Translations under genes and position numbers: made by a program | Source: Channallabes apus | Taxonomy: Eukaryota; Chordata; Actinopteri; Siluriformes; Clariidae | Reading direction: 5' to 3' | NCBI GenBank assembly: GCA_030522415.1 | Contig: CM060109.1 | Coordinates: forward strand, 29,075,892 to 29,139,891 | DNA length: 64,000 nucleotides | Part shown: positions 49,476 through 61,118 of the stretch, in pieces | How the letters are laid out: the number at the start of each line of letters is the position of its first letter | Position numbering within the stretch: the first letter of the stretch is position 1 | The notes under the pieces: generated by a model | Told to the model about the DNA's origin: nothing | Seen by the model: only the letters and a program-made list of their open reading frames with translations | Database searches by the model: none

Positions 49476-49916
49476 ATAACGGGGGCACATAGCCAGGTAA
49501 GTAACAAGTACTTTCTCTTTTCATTTGGACAGAAATTTGTCGACGGTCCCTAAAATACCGCTTCCGAATGTCCGTCGAATGTCTGAATATCAAACTAACT
49601 TCACCGCGGTGCTATAATGTCTATGGTCCGCCAGGCTGTAATTGTTGCAAACATTTATTTATTTTTTTATTTTAGATGAAGTCAAAGTTTGCGGAACACA
49701 TTCATGGTTTCCATCCAATGGTGGATTCCATTATTTCTTACTCTGATAATGTCAGCATGTCCTGTTCTATTAAGACCAATATCGTGTGTGTTTCCTTGGA
49801 AAACAAAGTGTGTAGGTGATCGCAAAAATGATCCCAAACTTCTGAGGTCTTTAAACTTTCGGATTGCTCAGATTTCAGATTACATGCAGGTTAAAACTTG
49901 AACCCTTCATAATTCC

Positions 49917-49942
49917 GAGAGAGAGAGAGAGAGAGAGAGAGC
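49917..49942. repeat. (GA)n microsatellite
   Basis: Thirteen GA units, ~380 bases upstream of the CYP27 start. Confidence 0.9.
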
Positions 49943-50324
49943 TCTTGTTCCTGACAAACTGGGCATTATAAACTCTTCCGTATAAAAACCGTCACCATAA
50001 CACACGAGTCCTATTACATTAACCCGCATTAAAGACCAATCAGATTGCGAGATTTCGGCAGCCCTCTGGCATAGATAAAGGAAATGATCGCAGCAGCGGC
50101 TTAGAACACTTGTGCTGCTCAGTAGGAGAGGATTTGGTTAGATATGTAACCCTGATGTGCCGCTGAAAAGACCTTTGCACACGTTCCTGTCGGTGTTCAG
50201 GCTCGAGCTCTCAGCTCAAGGTCACTCGCGTTCATCTGGTCCGGGACAGGGGCCACTACAGGGCGACCGTCGGAGAGGAAAAGCACACAGGAAGATAGAT
50301 AGACAACTGTGGAGAGGTGCAGAA

Positions 50325-53300
50325 ATGTTCTGTAAGCCGCTGGTAAGACATAGTCTGCTTGTATTTAAGCAGGACTCTCGGACTGGACTGAAATGCGTCA
50401 CGGCGGCGGGGGTGAACGCGAGACGCCAGAACTCGTCCGAGTGCCTGAGCAGCGGCAAACTCAAGACCATGGACGACTTGGGCGGACCCAGCTTCCTAAC
50501 ATCTCTATACTGGCTTTTCGGAAAAGGCTATTTTCAGATTACTCACCAAATGCAGGTAAAAACTTTTCATCATTCCGAGTGTAGTTCTGACTAAAAATCT
50601 GTCGAACGGCAGAAAAACAAGTATGGAAGTGAGATGCACAAGGAGGTGTGTATAGAATAGATAGAGCTGTAGTCTACTGTCTCTGATACAATAATACACT
50701 TCTTTTTATGCTTGAGCGAATTAAGCATTATAAGTATTATCTAAAATACTTCAACAAAAGATTCCAACAAAAGTACAGAATAATTGGTGCAACTTTAATC
50801 TTCACCAGAGAAGTACACTCTAAAAACTGTGGGAATAAAAAAAAAAAAAACACCCAATCTTAATCCAGCTGCAGGGTCACTACAGGACAGAACACGCGCT
50901 GGTGCTGGGATTTACCATGTAATCCAGAGTTCTGGGTTGTTCATTAGACCCAACCAGGGGGTTAAATTAACACTTTTGCTGGGTTGACACATTCCATTTG
51001 GTTTTTATTAGATAGAACAATTTTGTTTATTAAAAAGGCCAAAAATGTACACAACTTTACATAATGTAAATAGATTGTCACATAATATGAAAATGTGAAT
51101 AACTCAATTTTGACAAAAATGTCAATCCCAATGTTTCAATGTGTTAATTCTAAAATAAATGTAACATAAACACTCTCTGTAAAACAATAAAATCGAGAGA
51201 CCCCTGTAAATCTGATTAGAATGGCATTTTTTGCATTTAATACAATGTTTAAACACTTTTTATATAGAAGTTTTCATTACAAATCTTATAATGCCCCATG
51301 ACATTAAACACTCTCCATCTTACTATTTTAACTGTTTATTTTAACTATTAGTTGTTTATTTAACTATTGCTATTTTATTTACTCTCAAAATCACGTTAAG
51401 GACAAGACCAATAAAATGTTATCAAATATTATTGATTAAATGGGGACTGAAAAATCATTTAACATATGAGGACTCATGTCCATCAATCTGATATACAGTA
51501 TGCTGGAGAAACTGCCAGGTGGGAAGACGCTGCTTTGTGTAGTTAACTTTAAAGACTTTTTTTTTTTAACCATCAATAGCCTCCAACAAAGAGTCTGTAT
51601 CAATAGCATTGCCTCCAACAATGGCAAACGTCTGTCAGGTCCCCCTTGTCTCATCCTCACGGCACAAAACATGGAACAATGCTCCAGTCATCTCCATCGT
51701 TTGCAGATATTCCACCATCTTGATCCCCACCTGTGGGTTACACACCATCACTTAGTGTTGCAATATAACTGACATTTAAGTCAAGCATTTTTGTGATGGA
51801 TGTACTGCTATGTATGGATTTAATGCAAAAAGTGTTTTCCCTTGTAAATACACAAAAATACATATGGGAACATGAATTTAGTGTATATTTCTGACTAATT
51901 TACCTCACGATTTAACGTGTGAGTGATAACAGGATACGGCGCTCCATCTGGATTTAATGCGAAAAATTCCACCCTTTTGATTCTCAACAAACCCTAGGTG
52001 AATGATATTTAAATGATGAATGAACTTATACTGAATATTTCATAAGGATGCATATATAGCTCGTTTTCAACTACAACTTAACAGTGATGCATTTTTCTAA
52101 TAAAAAAAAAAACAAATAAACAGAATGGGGGAAAAAAACATGAACCCCAAACCCCCATATCAAAGCATTTATTTTTAATAATAAAATATGCTTGCTCCTA
52201 CCACAACTTACTAAAAAATAAGTATAAATTCACATTAACTTTCCATAAAATACTTAGTGCTCTGAGCATGATCCAGTCAGAAGTGAAGAATTAAGAAAGT
52301 TCAGAAAAGTGCTGGGTCAAAAATACATTACATTTCTGTTATATTTCATTTTACTTTATATATTTTTCTATTTTTATTATATATTCTTTAACTTCTATAT
52401 ATTTCTATCTTATTGTACTATTTTATTTTCATTTTTATTCTTGGTGCTGTATATTATGTAAATTTAAAAGTAATTTTTTTTATTCTGTTATTTTTTGAAA
52501 TATTGAGGTCAACAGCAGCCGTATAAGCATTGCACTTCATATCATACTGTGTATTACTGTGTATGTGACGAAGAAACGTTTAATTTGAAATAACCCAACC
52601 AGGTGTTTATTTATTTATTTTTTCTAAAATTATCCTGGATCAGACAGAAACAGAAGACATTCATTCATTCATTCATCTTCTGTACCGCTTTTATCCTCTA
52701 TTCAGGGTCGCGGGGGACCTGGAGCCTATCCCAGGAGACTTCGGGCACAAGGCAGGGTACACCCTGGACAGGGTGCCAATCCGAAACAGAAGACATATTA
52801 AGACTTTTATTAAACATACCCCAATCGCTTCTTCTGACAAGTATACACCCTAAAAAATGCTGGGTTAAAAACAACCCAGTCTGGGATGTTTTTAACCCAG
52901 CTGCTGGGTAAATATAGGACTAACTAAATGCTGGGTTAATTTAACCCAGCAAGATGGGTTATTTGTTTAACCCAGCAAGATGGGTTAAATATTCAATCCA
53001 AATGCTACGTCATATTTAACTATAATGCTGGGTTAATTCTACCACATAAATTGGTCAAATGTTCTACCCATATGTTTGGGGTTTGTTGGTTCATTTTAAC
53101 TGGAATGTTGTTAAAATGACAAATCGGTTATTATTATTTTCATGTTTTACAGTGAATCTGCAAAAAAAAAAAAATACCCATGTCTATTAAACAGTTAAAT
53201 TACTTTGATATACTGGTCTATTACAAAAAAACATACATATATCCAATAAACAACATCCTATTAAATAAATGTTCTTAGAAAAAACATTTATTTTTCAAAA

Positions 53301-56300
53301 GCACAAGAACAGATAATCAACAGTGACATAATTACTATACTATTACTGACTAGGGCAGAATGGAGTAATTGCACAAATAAACTGAGGCAGCTTCTACAGA
53401 GCAAGATCTCTCTGTGACTTAAGATATCTTTTCTGCAGAACAAAACTATCCAGCCCTGGTCTCATTTTAACATACAAACACTGTCTATGACTTTTCAGGT
53501 AGGCCTCACTATTTCATAGCAACATAGCAACATTACTGAGAGCAGCGCTGGTCATTATCTCCCAACGTCAGGATGTAGGGGTACGGCCTCGACACTTCAG
53601 CCTGCTGGAGGTATTCCACCATGTTGGTTCCAACCTTAGAAAGAAAGAAATGAAAAAGTAAAAATTTTGTTGAATAGCAAAGATTAAACTGAATAAGACT
53701 ATTAATTTAGTGTGAAATAGGATTGATACTAAAAAATTACAAAGCTGCCCATTAAGATAGGGTATAGGTAACCTAAAACAAAAACATGGAGACAGCTACT
53801 ACCAAAAATAAAACAGCAAAATAAGCATGGCTTTTAGGATACAGCACTTTATGCCAAACTAGTTGATATTGTAGTCTGCATTGATTTTAAGCTAATTACT
53901 GCATAAATGTCATAGCTGATGTCATACTGGTACATTACAATCACCAAAATATTAATACTTCCATCTAGTAGTTATCTGTACAGCTGTGGTACTTTTTCCT
54001 GTAGTTGGCGCGCTGACTGATAGTTAATTTAACTTTGGTTAAAGAGAGCTACCTGGTTAGCTTACATGCTATTACTGGTGATACATTAGCATACTTGCCA
54101 AAGGGGGAAAGGTGTAAAATATTGTTATAACTCGGGAGAAACGCAGGAGAAATTTGACCGCAGAGTAAATTACTAGCTAGTGAAAAACGGGAGGGTTAGT
54201 AGGTCTATATATTTGTGAGAGGGTCAGTGTTTTGTAACACCCCAGCATTTTATTGTCTCAAGCAGTGAGATTAATAAAGTTCTAAAGTGGTTGCTAACGC
54301 TAGCAAACTAACTAAATGCCTGCGTCATGCTAGCACTACAGTTAACAGTTTAACGTTCATTCATCACTTCACCATCTTCGTAACCCTGCAAATATTCTAC
54401 AGAGAAAGATAAAAAGCTCAGACATCTTAGCCGTTTCTTTCATACACAGGTGGGGTTGTTTGGCTAACTAGCAGCTATTCTCAGCTAAATTATCATCCAC
54501 TACCTCAGACCAGCCGGAAAGTTTGTGTGTAACCTTAACATGGTAACAGTAATAAATGTTACATATACTGTAGTAATAATTTTTCAGTCATAAGTGAATT
54601 AGGTGAGTGAACATGTGTATACAGACCTTGTATTTAACGTCATTTTCCCTTAAATGTCCGAGGAGGATGAACAGTCATCAGCGGTGTGGGAGCTCAAGAG
54701 ACACGAAGCTGAGTGACAGCCGCTGAATCCACTGGTGAACTTTGGGGGAGGAGCCAAGCAAACTTTAACCCAGCAGCTGGGTTACACAAAAACTACGCAA
54801 CTCTCTGTTAATAACCCAGAAAAATGACCCAACAGTGGCAACCCAGCGTTTGGGTAGAAAAAACAACCCAGCATTTTTTAGAGTGTAAAATATAATAAAA
54901 TATGAGTTAAATAAATAAATTTAATTAAAATATCCGCACACAACTTTAGTGAAGATTACTTGGTAATTTACCTAAAATTACATTTAAGATTACATTTAGT
55001 AAATTTAGGATTTTATTTATGTGGGCTAACGAAACACTTTTCTCACAACATACAGTATAGCCGACTATTGGCACACAATATAAAAACATGAACTCCCCAA
55101 GCCCCATATCAATTGCAATGGTAGAAAAGCAAATTAACATAGAAATGCTAATGCTTGCTCCGACCACAATTACAACATAAAAAATGTAGGTAAAAATTCA
55201 TATTAACTTACCATAAAATACTGCCAGGCAGCGCGGTGGTGTAGTGGTTAGCACTGTCGCCTTGCACCTCCAGGGTCTGGGTTCGATTCCTGGCCAGGCT
55301 CGATTCCCATCTCTGTGTGCATGGAGTTTGCATGTTCTCACCATGCTTGGTGGGTTTCCTCCGGGTACTCCGGTTTCCTTCCACAGTCCAAAGACCTGCA
55401 GCTAATTAGGCTAATTGACGTTCCCAAATTCCCCATAGTGTGTGAATGAGTGTGTAAGTGTGTATGTGTGTGTATGTGTGTGTGCCCTGCAATGGATTGG
55501 CACCCTGTCCAGGGTGTACCCCGCCTTGTGCCCTAAGCCTCCTGGGAAAGGCTCCAGGTACCCGCGACCCTGAATACAGGATAAAGCGGTATAGAAGATG
55601 AGTGAGTGAATGAGCTTTAAGTGGTATGTCCCTCGCTTCAGAAGTGAAGAATCCAGAAAGTTCGTCATGTTTCTCAATTTCAAGAATGCAAAGAACTTGC
55701 AACTGCACTCGAGGGTTTGAGGACACCGGGTACTGTATATTGCAAAAGGAACACAGAGTACAGGGTGCGTCATGGATGAGCTGTACACGCATAAACAACT
55801 CTTAAAACTATGCTTTGTGATACAATACAGTAGCAATAATATTTTGAACATTTTGCAGAAACCAGAAAATAAATAATAAACTAGTTGTTGGGCCAAAATA
55901 ACTCTACCAGGTGTACATTTGTAAATGACTCACTACAGCATGAGCAACCCAACAATGTGTTTACAGAAACAACCCAGAATTTTGGTTTCAATGCATTTAT
56001 GAAATCAACAAATTGCTACAGAGAAAACGAAATCTTATTTCTGCATGCAACAAAGACATTTTAAATTCCAAAAAAAAGATGCTGAGTTGAAGGTTACATT
56101 TAAATAAGATACTAAATGTCTATTTGAGTCCTCCTAGTATTTCTGAAATAAAAATCTGAAGTTAAATTATACAACTGCAGCAAACAAAAAATGTCGTCTG
56201 CACAGATTGCTTCTGTGTGCCATCATCCTTTTGTCACATTTACTGGAGCGTGCAGTCAGCTGTCAATCTGACTGCACGCTCCAGTATATAATTATATATA

Positions 56301-59300
56301 CTGTATATAAATCACTATCCACTTTTATAGGAACACATATACTCCTGCACATTCATGCAGTTAACCAATTAGCACAATGCATAAAATTATACAAATGCAG
56401 GGTCAAGATCCAAATAAAGAAACATTTGATTTGAGATTTTTTTTTTCTTTTTTCTAAATTTACTGAATGTTACTGAATGGAAAAAACCCTGGTAGCAGAG
56501 TGTCTGCAGGAGAAATCTCCTTTCTGTTCACAAGTAATTAGATTAGAGTCTTTAATCTTTAATTCGATTTCCTTTAATAACATTTCCTTTCATATTCAAA
56601 AAGGCTGAATATACTGAATATAAAATGCCATTTGAGACTGTTTTTATACAAATAAATGAACATTAAAGTTCAACATGACAGTTTAATTTTGACATACTTT
56701 ATTATAAATATTTGTTAACCAAATATTTTAACCAAAATATTATTAGTAGTATTATTATTAACAGTGAAGAGCAAAACACCAAAGCTTGAAAGATCTTTTA
56801 TGACAGAAACGAACAGGATCTTGTTGGGCTGTTGGATGAAGGCCCATTTTACTGAGTATGCAGTGAATATAGCTTCAAATTCCTGCTGATTTTACCTGAC
56901 AGATGTCGAACCTGATGTGTCCTTCCATTGTTGTAGACCATTCATCTTAGCTTTAATGTTTTGTGCGTTCTGAGCTTTCTGATTTGTTTTTTCTCATTAT
57001 GGTTTTAATGAGCAATTATTTGTGTTACTGAAACTAACCACTCGTCTCTGACCTTCTCTCATTAACAAGGCGTTTCAATCACAGAACAGTCACTTGTTGG
57101 ATGTTTTTGTGTTTGTTTGTTTTCAGAACTTTTTTTCTGCTGAATGTTAAAATCTCAGCAGAATATTTTTTTGTTGTTTTCAACATTATACTTGACCTAA
57201 CTGTAGTCATAAATTTTATTCTATGAAGATTGAGCACAGCAAAATCTACGGTCCTCTGTGGAAGTCCAAGTTCGGGCCATTAGTGGTCGTGAATGTTGCC
57301 AGAGCAGACCTCATAGAGCAGGTACTGAGACAGGAGGGCCGCTACCCCATTCGATCTGACATGCCCCACTGGAGAGAATACCGGGAGCTCCGCAACCAGG
57401 CTCATGGCCCTCTCACAGGGTCAGAGTTTCATATCTCACATATTCAAAGATGTGAAGAGATATTTGTCATTAAACAGTACAATAATGTATTTATTTATTT
57501 ATTTATTTATATGTTTTGCTGGTGTGCAGGATGGGGGCAGAATGGCAGCGCATAAGAAGCATCTTGAACCCTCGCATGTTGAAGCCCAAACATGTGTCAG
57601 GCTACAATAACTCCATAAACGAGGTGGTAGGAGACTTTGTGGAGAAAGTGGCTTGGCTACGGGCAACAAAAGGCAATGGTGTAATGGTGCATAATCTTGC
57701 TGAAGAACTATACAAGTTTTCATTTGAAGGTAAAACATACAGATTTAAACAATGTTTGCATAATTCCTGACAGAATATATAATATCCAATGAGTGACATG
57801 ACACATTACAGGGAAAGTACCAGTGGAGGACAATTTGTTTCCATGGTTTGAATCTGCGTGTCTGCGATGGTGCGAAGAGTCTCTGTAAATCAACACAAGA
57901 TCCTTCTGACTGATTATTTCAAACTGTGGTGTAACATTTCTGCCCTCATTGGTGTGGTCTTTTCCAGGATAGATTACAAACATTCAAGAATGTTATTTGT
58001 CACATACTGTACATGATTGTACAAGTACAACAGTAGTGACATGCAATTGCAAGAAACTCCAAACTGTACAGATTTTTTTAATAAATAAATCAATAAATAA
58101 ATAATAATAATAATAATAATTTTAAAAAAATTAAAAAGAAGGAGAAGAAAAGAATAGCTATATACAAAAAATAAGAACTAAGAAGACTATGATATAAATT
58201 AGATACAATATAATATAAATTAAACAGAATTATGTTGTATCCTGTGATACGTGTGCAATGATACAGTATGTGATAAAGTGACTGTTTTAAAGTGACTGTG
58301 TGTCTGTGCAACTGTGTGAGGCTATGGGTTTAATACCCTTTAATGACCGGAGTATCTTCCCAGATGGTAGCCACTGAAACAGATTGTGATTTGGCTGGGA
58401 AATGTCTTTTCTAACCGCCGTCCCCTGAACCTGCACTGCCTGATGCAATTCCCTTATCCACATGTGGAATACCTGAAAAGTTTGACAAATACCAAACTGA
58501 TAAGAATTATATTCTAGGTGCTTCACAGTCACCAGTGCTATAAGTTTACAACGTTTGTCCAGAGTTATACAAACTGTATGCATGTATCTACTGAAATAAC
58601 CTTGTGAAAAGTAATTATTGGTTCACAGACCTAAAAGTAGGGCTGGGCGATTTGGCCTAAAATCAAAATCTCAATTAATTGAACATTTTATCTCGATTTC
58701 GATTAATAAACGATTTTTTTTTTTGCCCTCATATTTCACTGACAAGTTTTGTACAGTAAATATGCTCACAAGTGAGAGATTTTTGAATGAAGGGTGCATT
58801 ACTTGATTGATTAATTGAAGGCAACACACACTATCTACTATCTATGATTATTTATTGAACATCAATGTTGAACAACTTAAATTAAACTGAAGCCACAAAA
58901 ATTAAAGGGTTCATCAAATTACATTTTAAAGTATAGTTTATTAACAAAAACAGATGACAGATTTGGCCTTAAAAATTAAGATACTATAGGCACATGCTCA
59001 ATCTTTACAAGGCAAAGATTTTTATTTAAAAAAATATATACTTGTTTGTGATGATAAAAAGTATCTTGTGATGATATATTAATGTTTTGAGATTTTTAAA
59101 CAATAATGAGAAACAACATTTAGACCACACACACTAGGGCTGTCTTTTTATCCCACAATTCAGAGTTAAATGAAGGCTATTTCACACGGCCCCAATAAAC
59201 TGACATAATGGCTTAAGCATGCAATGACAACAAAAATGGAATGAATTATGCAGCTATCAATCTGGGCCAGGACAATTTCACTTTTACTATATAGTTGGGT

Positions 59301-61081
59301 ACCTGCTAGTTGTTGTATAGTTCATATTTGCTTGGCCAGAATGGTTTAAGCCACCAAAATAACGTTTTATTGATAAACTGCGCAGCATTCGGCAACGTGA
59401 ACAGTCCCGTTAGTAACGAGGCGAATAAGGAGCTAAACTTCAGCCGCAGAATGAGACGCTGCGCCATAAGGAGCCAAACGAATCGGAAGCTGCTTTTATT
59501 GATAAACTGCGCAGCATTCGGCAACATGAACACTCCCGTTAGTAACGAGGCGAATAAGGAGCTAAACTTCAGCCACAGAATGAGAAGCTGCGCAATAAGG
59601 AGCCAAACAAACCGGAAGCTGTAAGGGCCACGAAAGGCGACACACCACGATATTTGCTTTGGTACAGCCCCACTGCTAGCCCTGCTAGTTGACGAAGTAG
59701 CATCGGCCCGCATTTTCATGCTCTGTGTGGTCGTTTGGGTGATGCGTTCATATAGCGGAGTTCGTGCTACCTTTTTTGTCGACAATTTCAACATCTTTGG
59801 ATAATAACTCGAGGTTAGATTCTCTTTCGTCGCTGCTTCCACTCTTTTTTTTTTTTTTTTTCTCCTGGTGTCAAGTTTGCTTCGCAAAGTGCGGCAGGAA
59901 ATTAACTTTGACCTGCACGCGCAAGCTGCACGCTGATTGGTTGTTGTCGTATTGTTCTGCTGTGTGATTGGCTCTTAGATTAATTCATATCGAGCAAAAA
60001 ATGTCTAGAGCTTTTCATCGTTTTTAAAATCAAATAAATCGGGATTCGATATGATATCGTTTATCGGCCCAGCCCTACCCCTACCTAAAAGACAGCGACA
60101 AACTTTATTAGTAGGCCTTGAAGTTGCTTAAAAGTGGCCTTGACATCATTTAGGTGTAGCTGATAAGTCCTGATAGGTTGATTAGATTAGTGTCTTTTCT
60201 AGGAGAAGTTGGACTTTAAACAGATAAACTCACACTGAGGGCTGTCAAACTACAACTTTAATTTATAAAGATACATTTCTCCATTTCTCTTTCCTGAGAC
60301 AAGAGAAGCAATGGGATTCATTTATCAAGCTGGAAACTATAAGATTTATAGATTATTCAATTATTATTATTATTATTAATAATAATAATAATCATCATAT
60401 ATTATTATTATTATTGCATAAACATGCAGATCTAGGGGTTCCTCGTAAAGTGCTCAGATTCTGGCAGGAAAAAATAAATAAATGCAGATTGATTACAGTG
60501 AAAAATATCTGCATATGTACATTTTGAGCTGGGAGGCAAACTTTGTTATCTAGAGTCAATTGTTTATTTGCAGGCCTTTACATGCCATGTGTTGATGCAG
60601 TGTCTAAAAAGCTGGTGCATAACTGTGTGCTGGTATAGCATTTTGATCTTCTTAACCCATTAAAACTAAATGTGGCCCTATAACGTTTAGTCCTATCCAC
60701 GCAGTAGTTCCAGATTCAACAAGAAGCAGCAGACAGGGCCTTGCAAAAATATTTAACAGCCATTATTCCAGCCATTTTTTTGCAAGACATTATGTTCTCA
60801 AAATACATTTTCAAAATTTAAACTCACTTTTTCTTAGAAATTGAAGAATGCCACTTGTATAGGTAACTGCTTCAGACTAGTACTTGTTAGAACCACAAAT
60901 ATTATAGTACTGGCAAGCAGAATGTTTATTTCTCCCTTGTAATTCAGACAAATCTGAACCCAGCAAAATGGTGAAATTTGATTATGGTGTTGCGATGGTG
61001 TTTTTTTTTAGCAAGGTCGAAGTTCTAAACTAAACTCAGTTGGCTGTAGCTGATCTGACATGCCTTTCTTGTACAATCACA

Positions 61082-61118
<37 letters not shown>

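Larger units (their letters stand above)
47533..49610. mobile_element. Long-TIR, Mutator-like element carrying an rDNA fragment
   Basis: Both ends share ~115 bp of inverted repeat (47533-47650 and 49487-49610), starting ACCGCGGTGAAGTTAGTTTG. The flanks GCTAGAATG (47524-47532) and GCTATAATG (49611-49619) form a 9-bp duplication with one mismatch, as Mutator-like elements make. Internal arrays of a ~150-bp subrepeat face each other (see next entries) and a ribosomal DNA piece lies between them. No transposase is present. Family assignment rests on TIR length and duplication size only; other 8-10-bp families are possible. Confidence 0.75.
46840..49850 (+). mobile_element. 3' part of another Tc1 element, split by two insertions
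   Basis: Pieces at ~46850-46862, 47384-47532 and 49620-49850 are collinear with the C-terminal third and 3' non-coding end of a Tc1 family: LNPLELLGEQFEHMV, QEAWGEISSAYLEQL, then CAGGCTGTAATTGTTGCAAA and GATCCCAAACTTCTGAGG. The gaps are filled by a hAT MITE and by the rDNA-bearing element. This gives an empty-site prediction for both insertions. Confidence 0.75.

Noticed and set aside
50157..50324. Upstream extension of the CYP27 first exon
   Set aside because: The open frame continues but has no ATG before 50325, and the sequence there is not like a conserved presequence.
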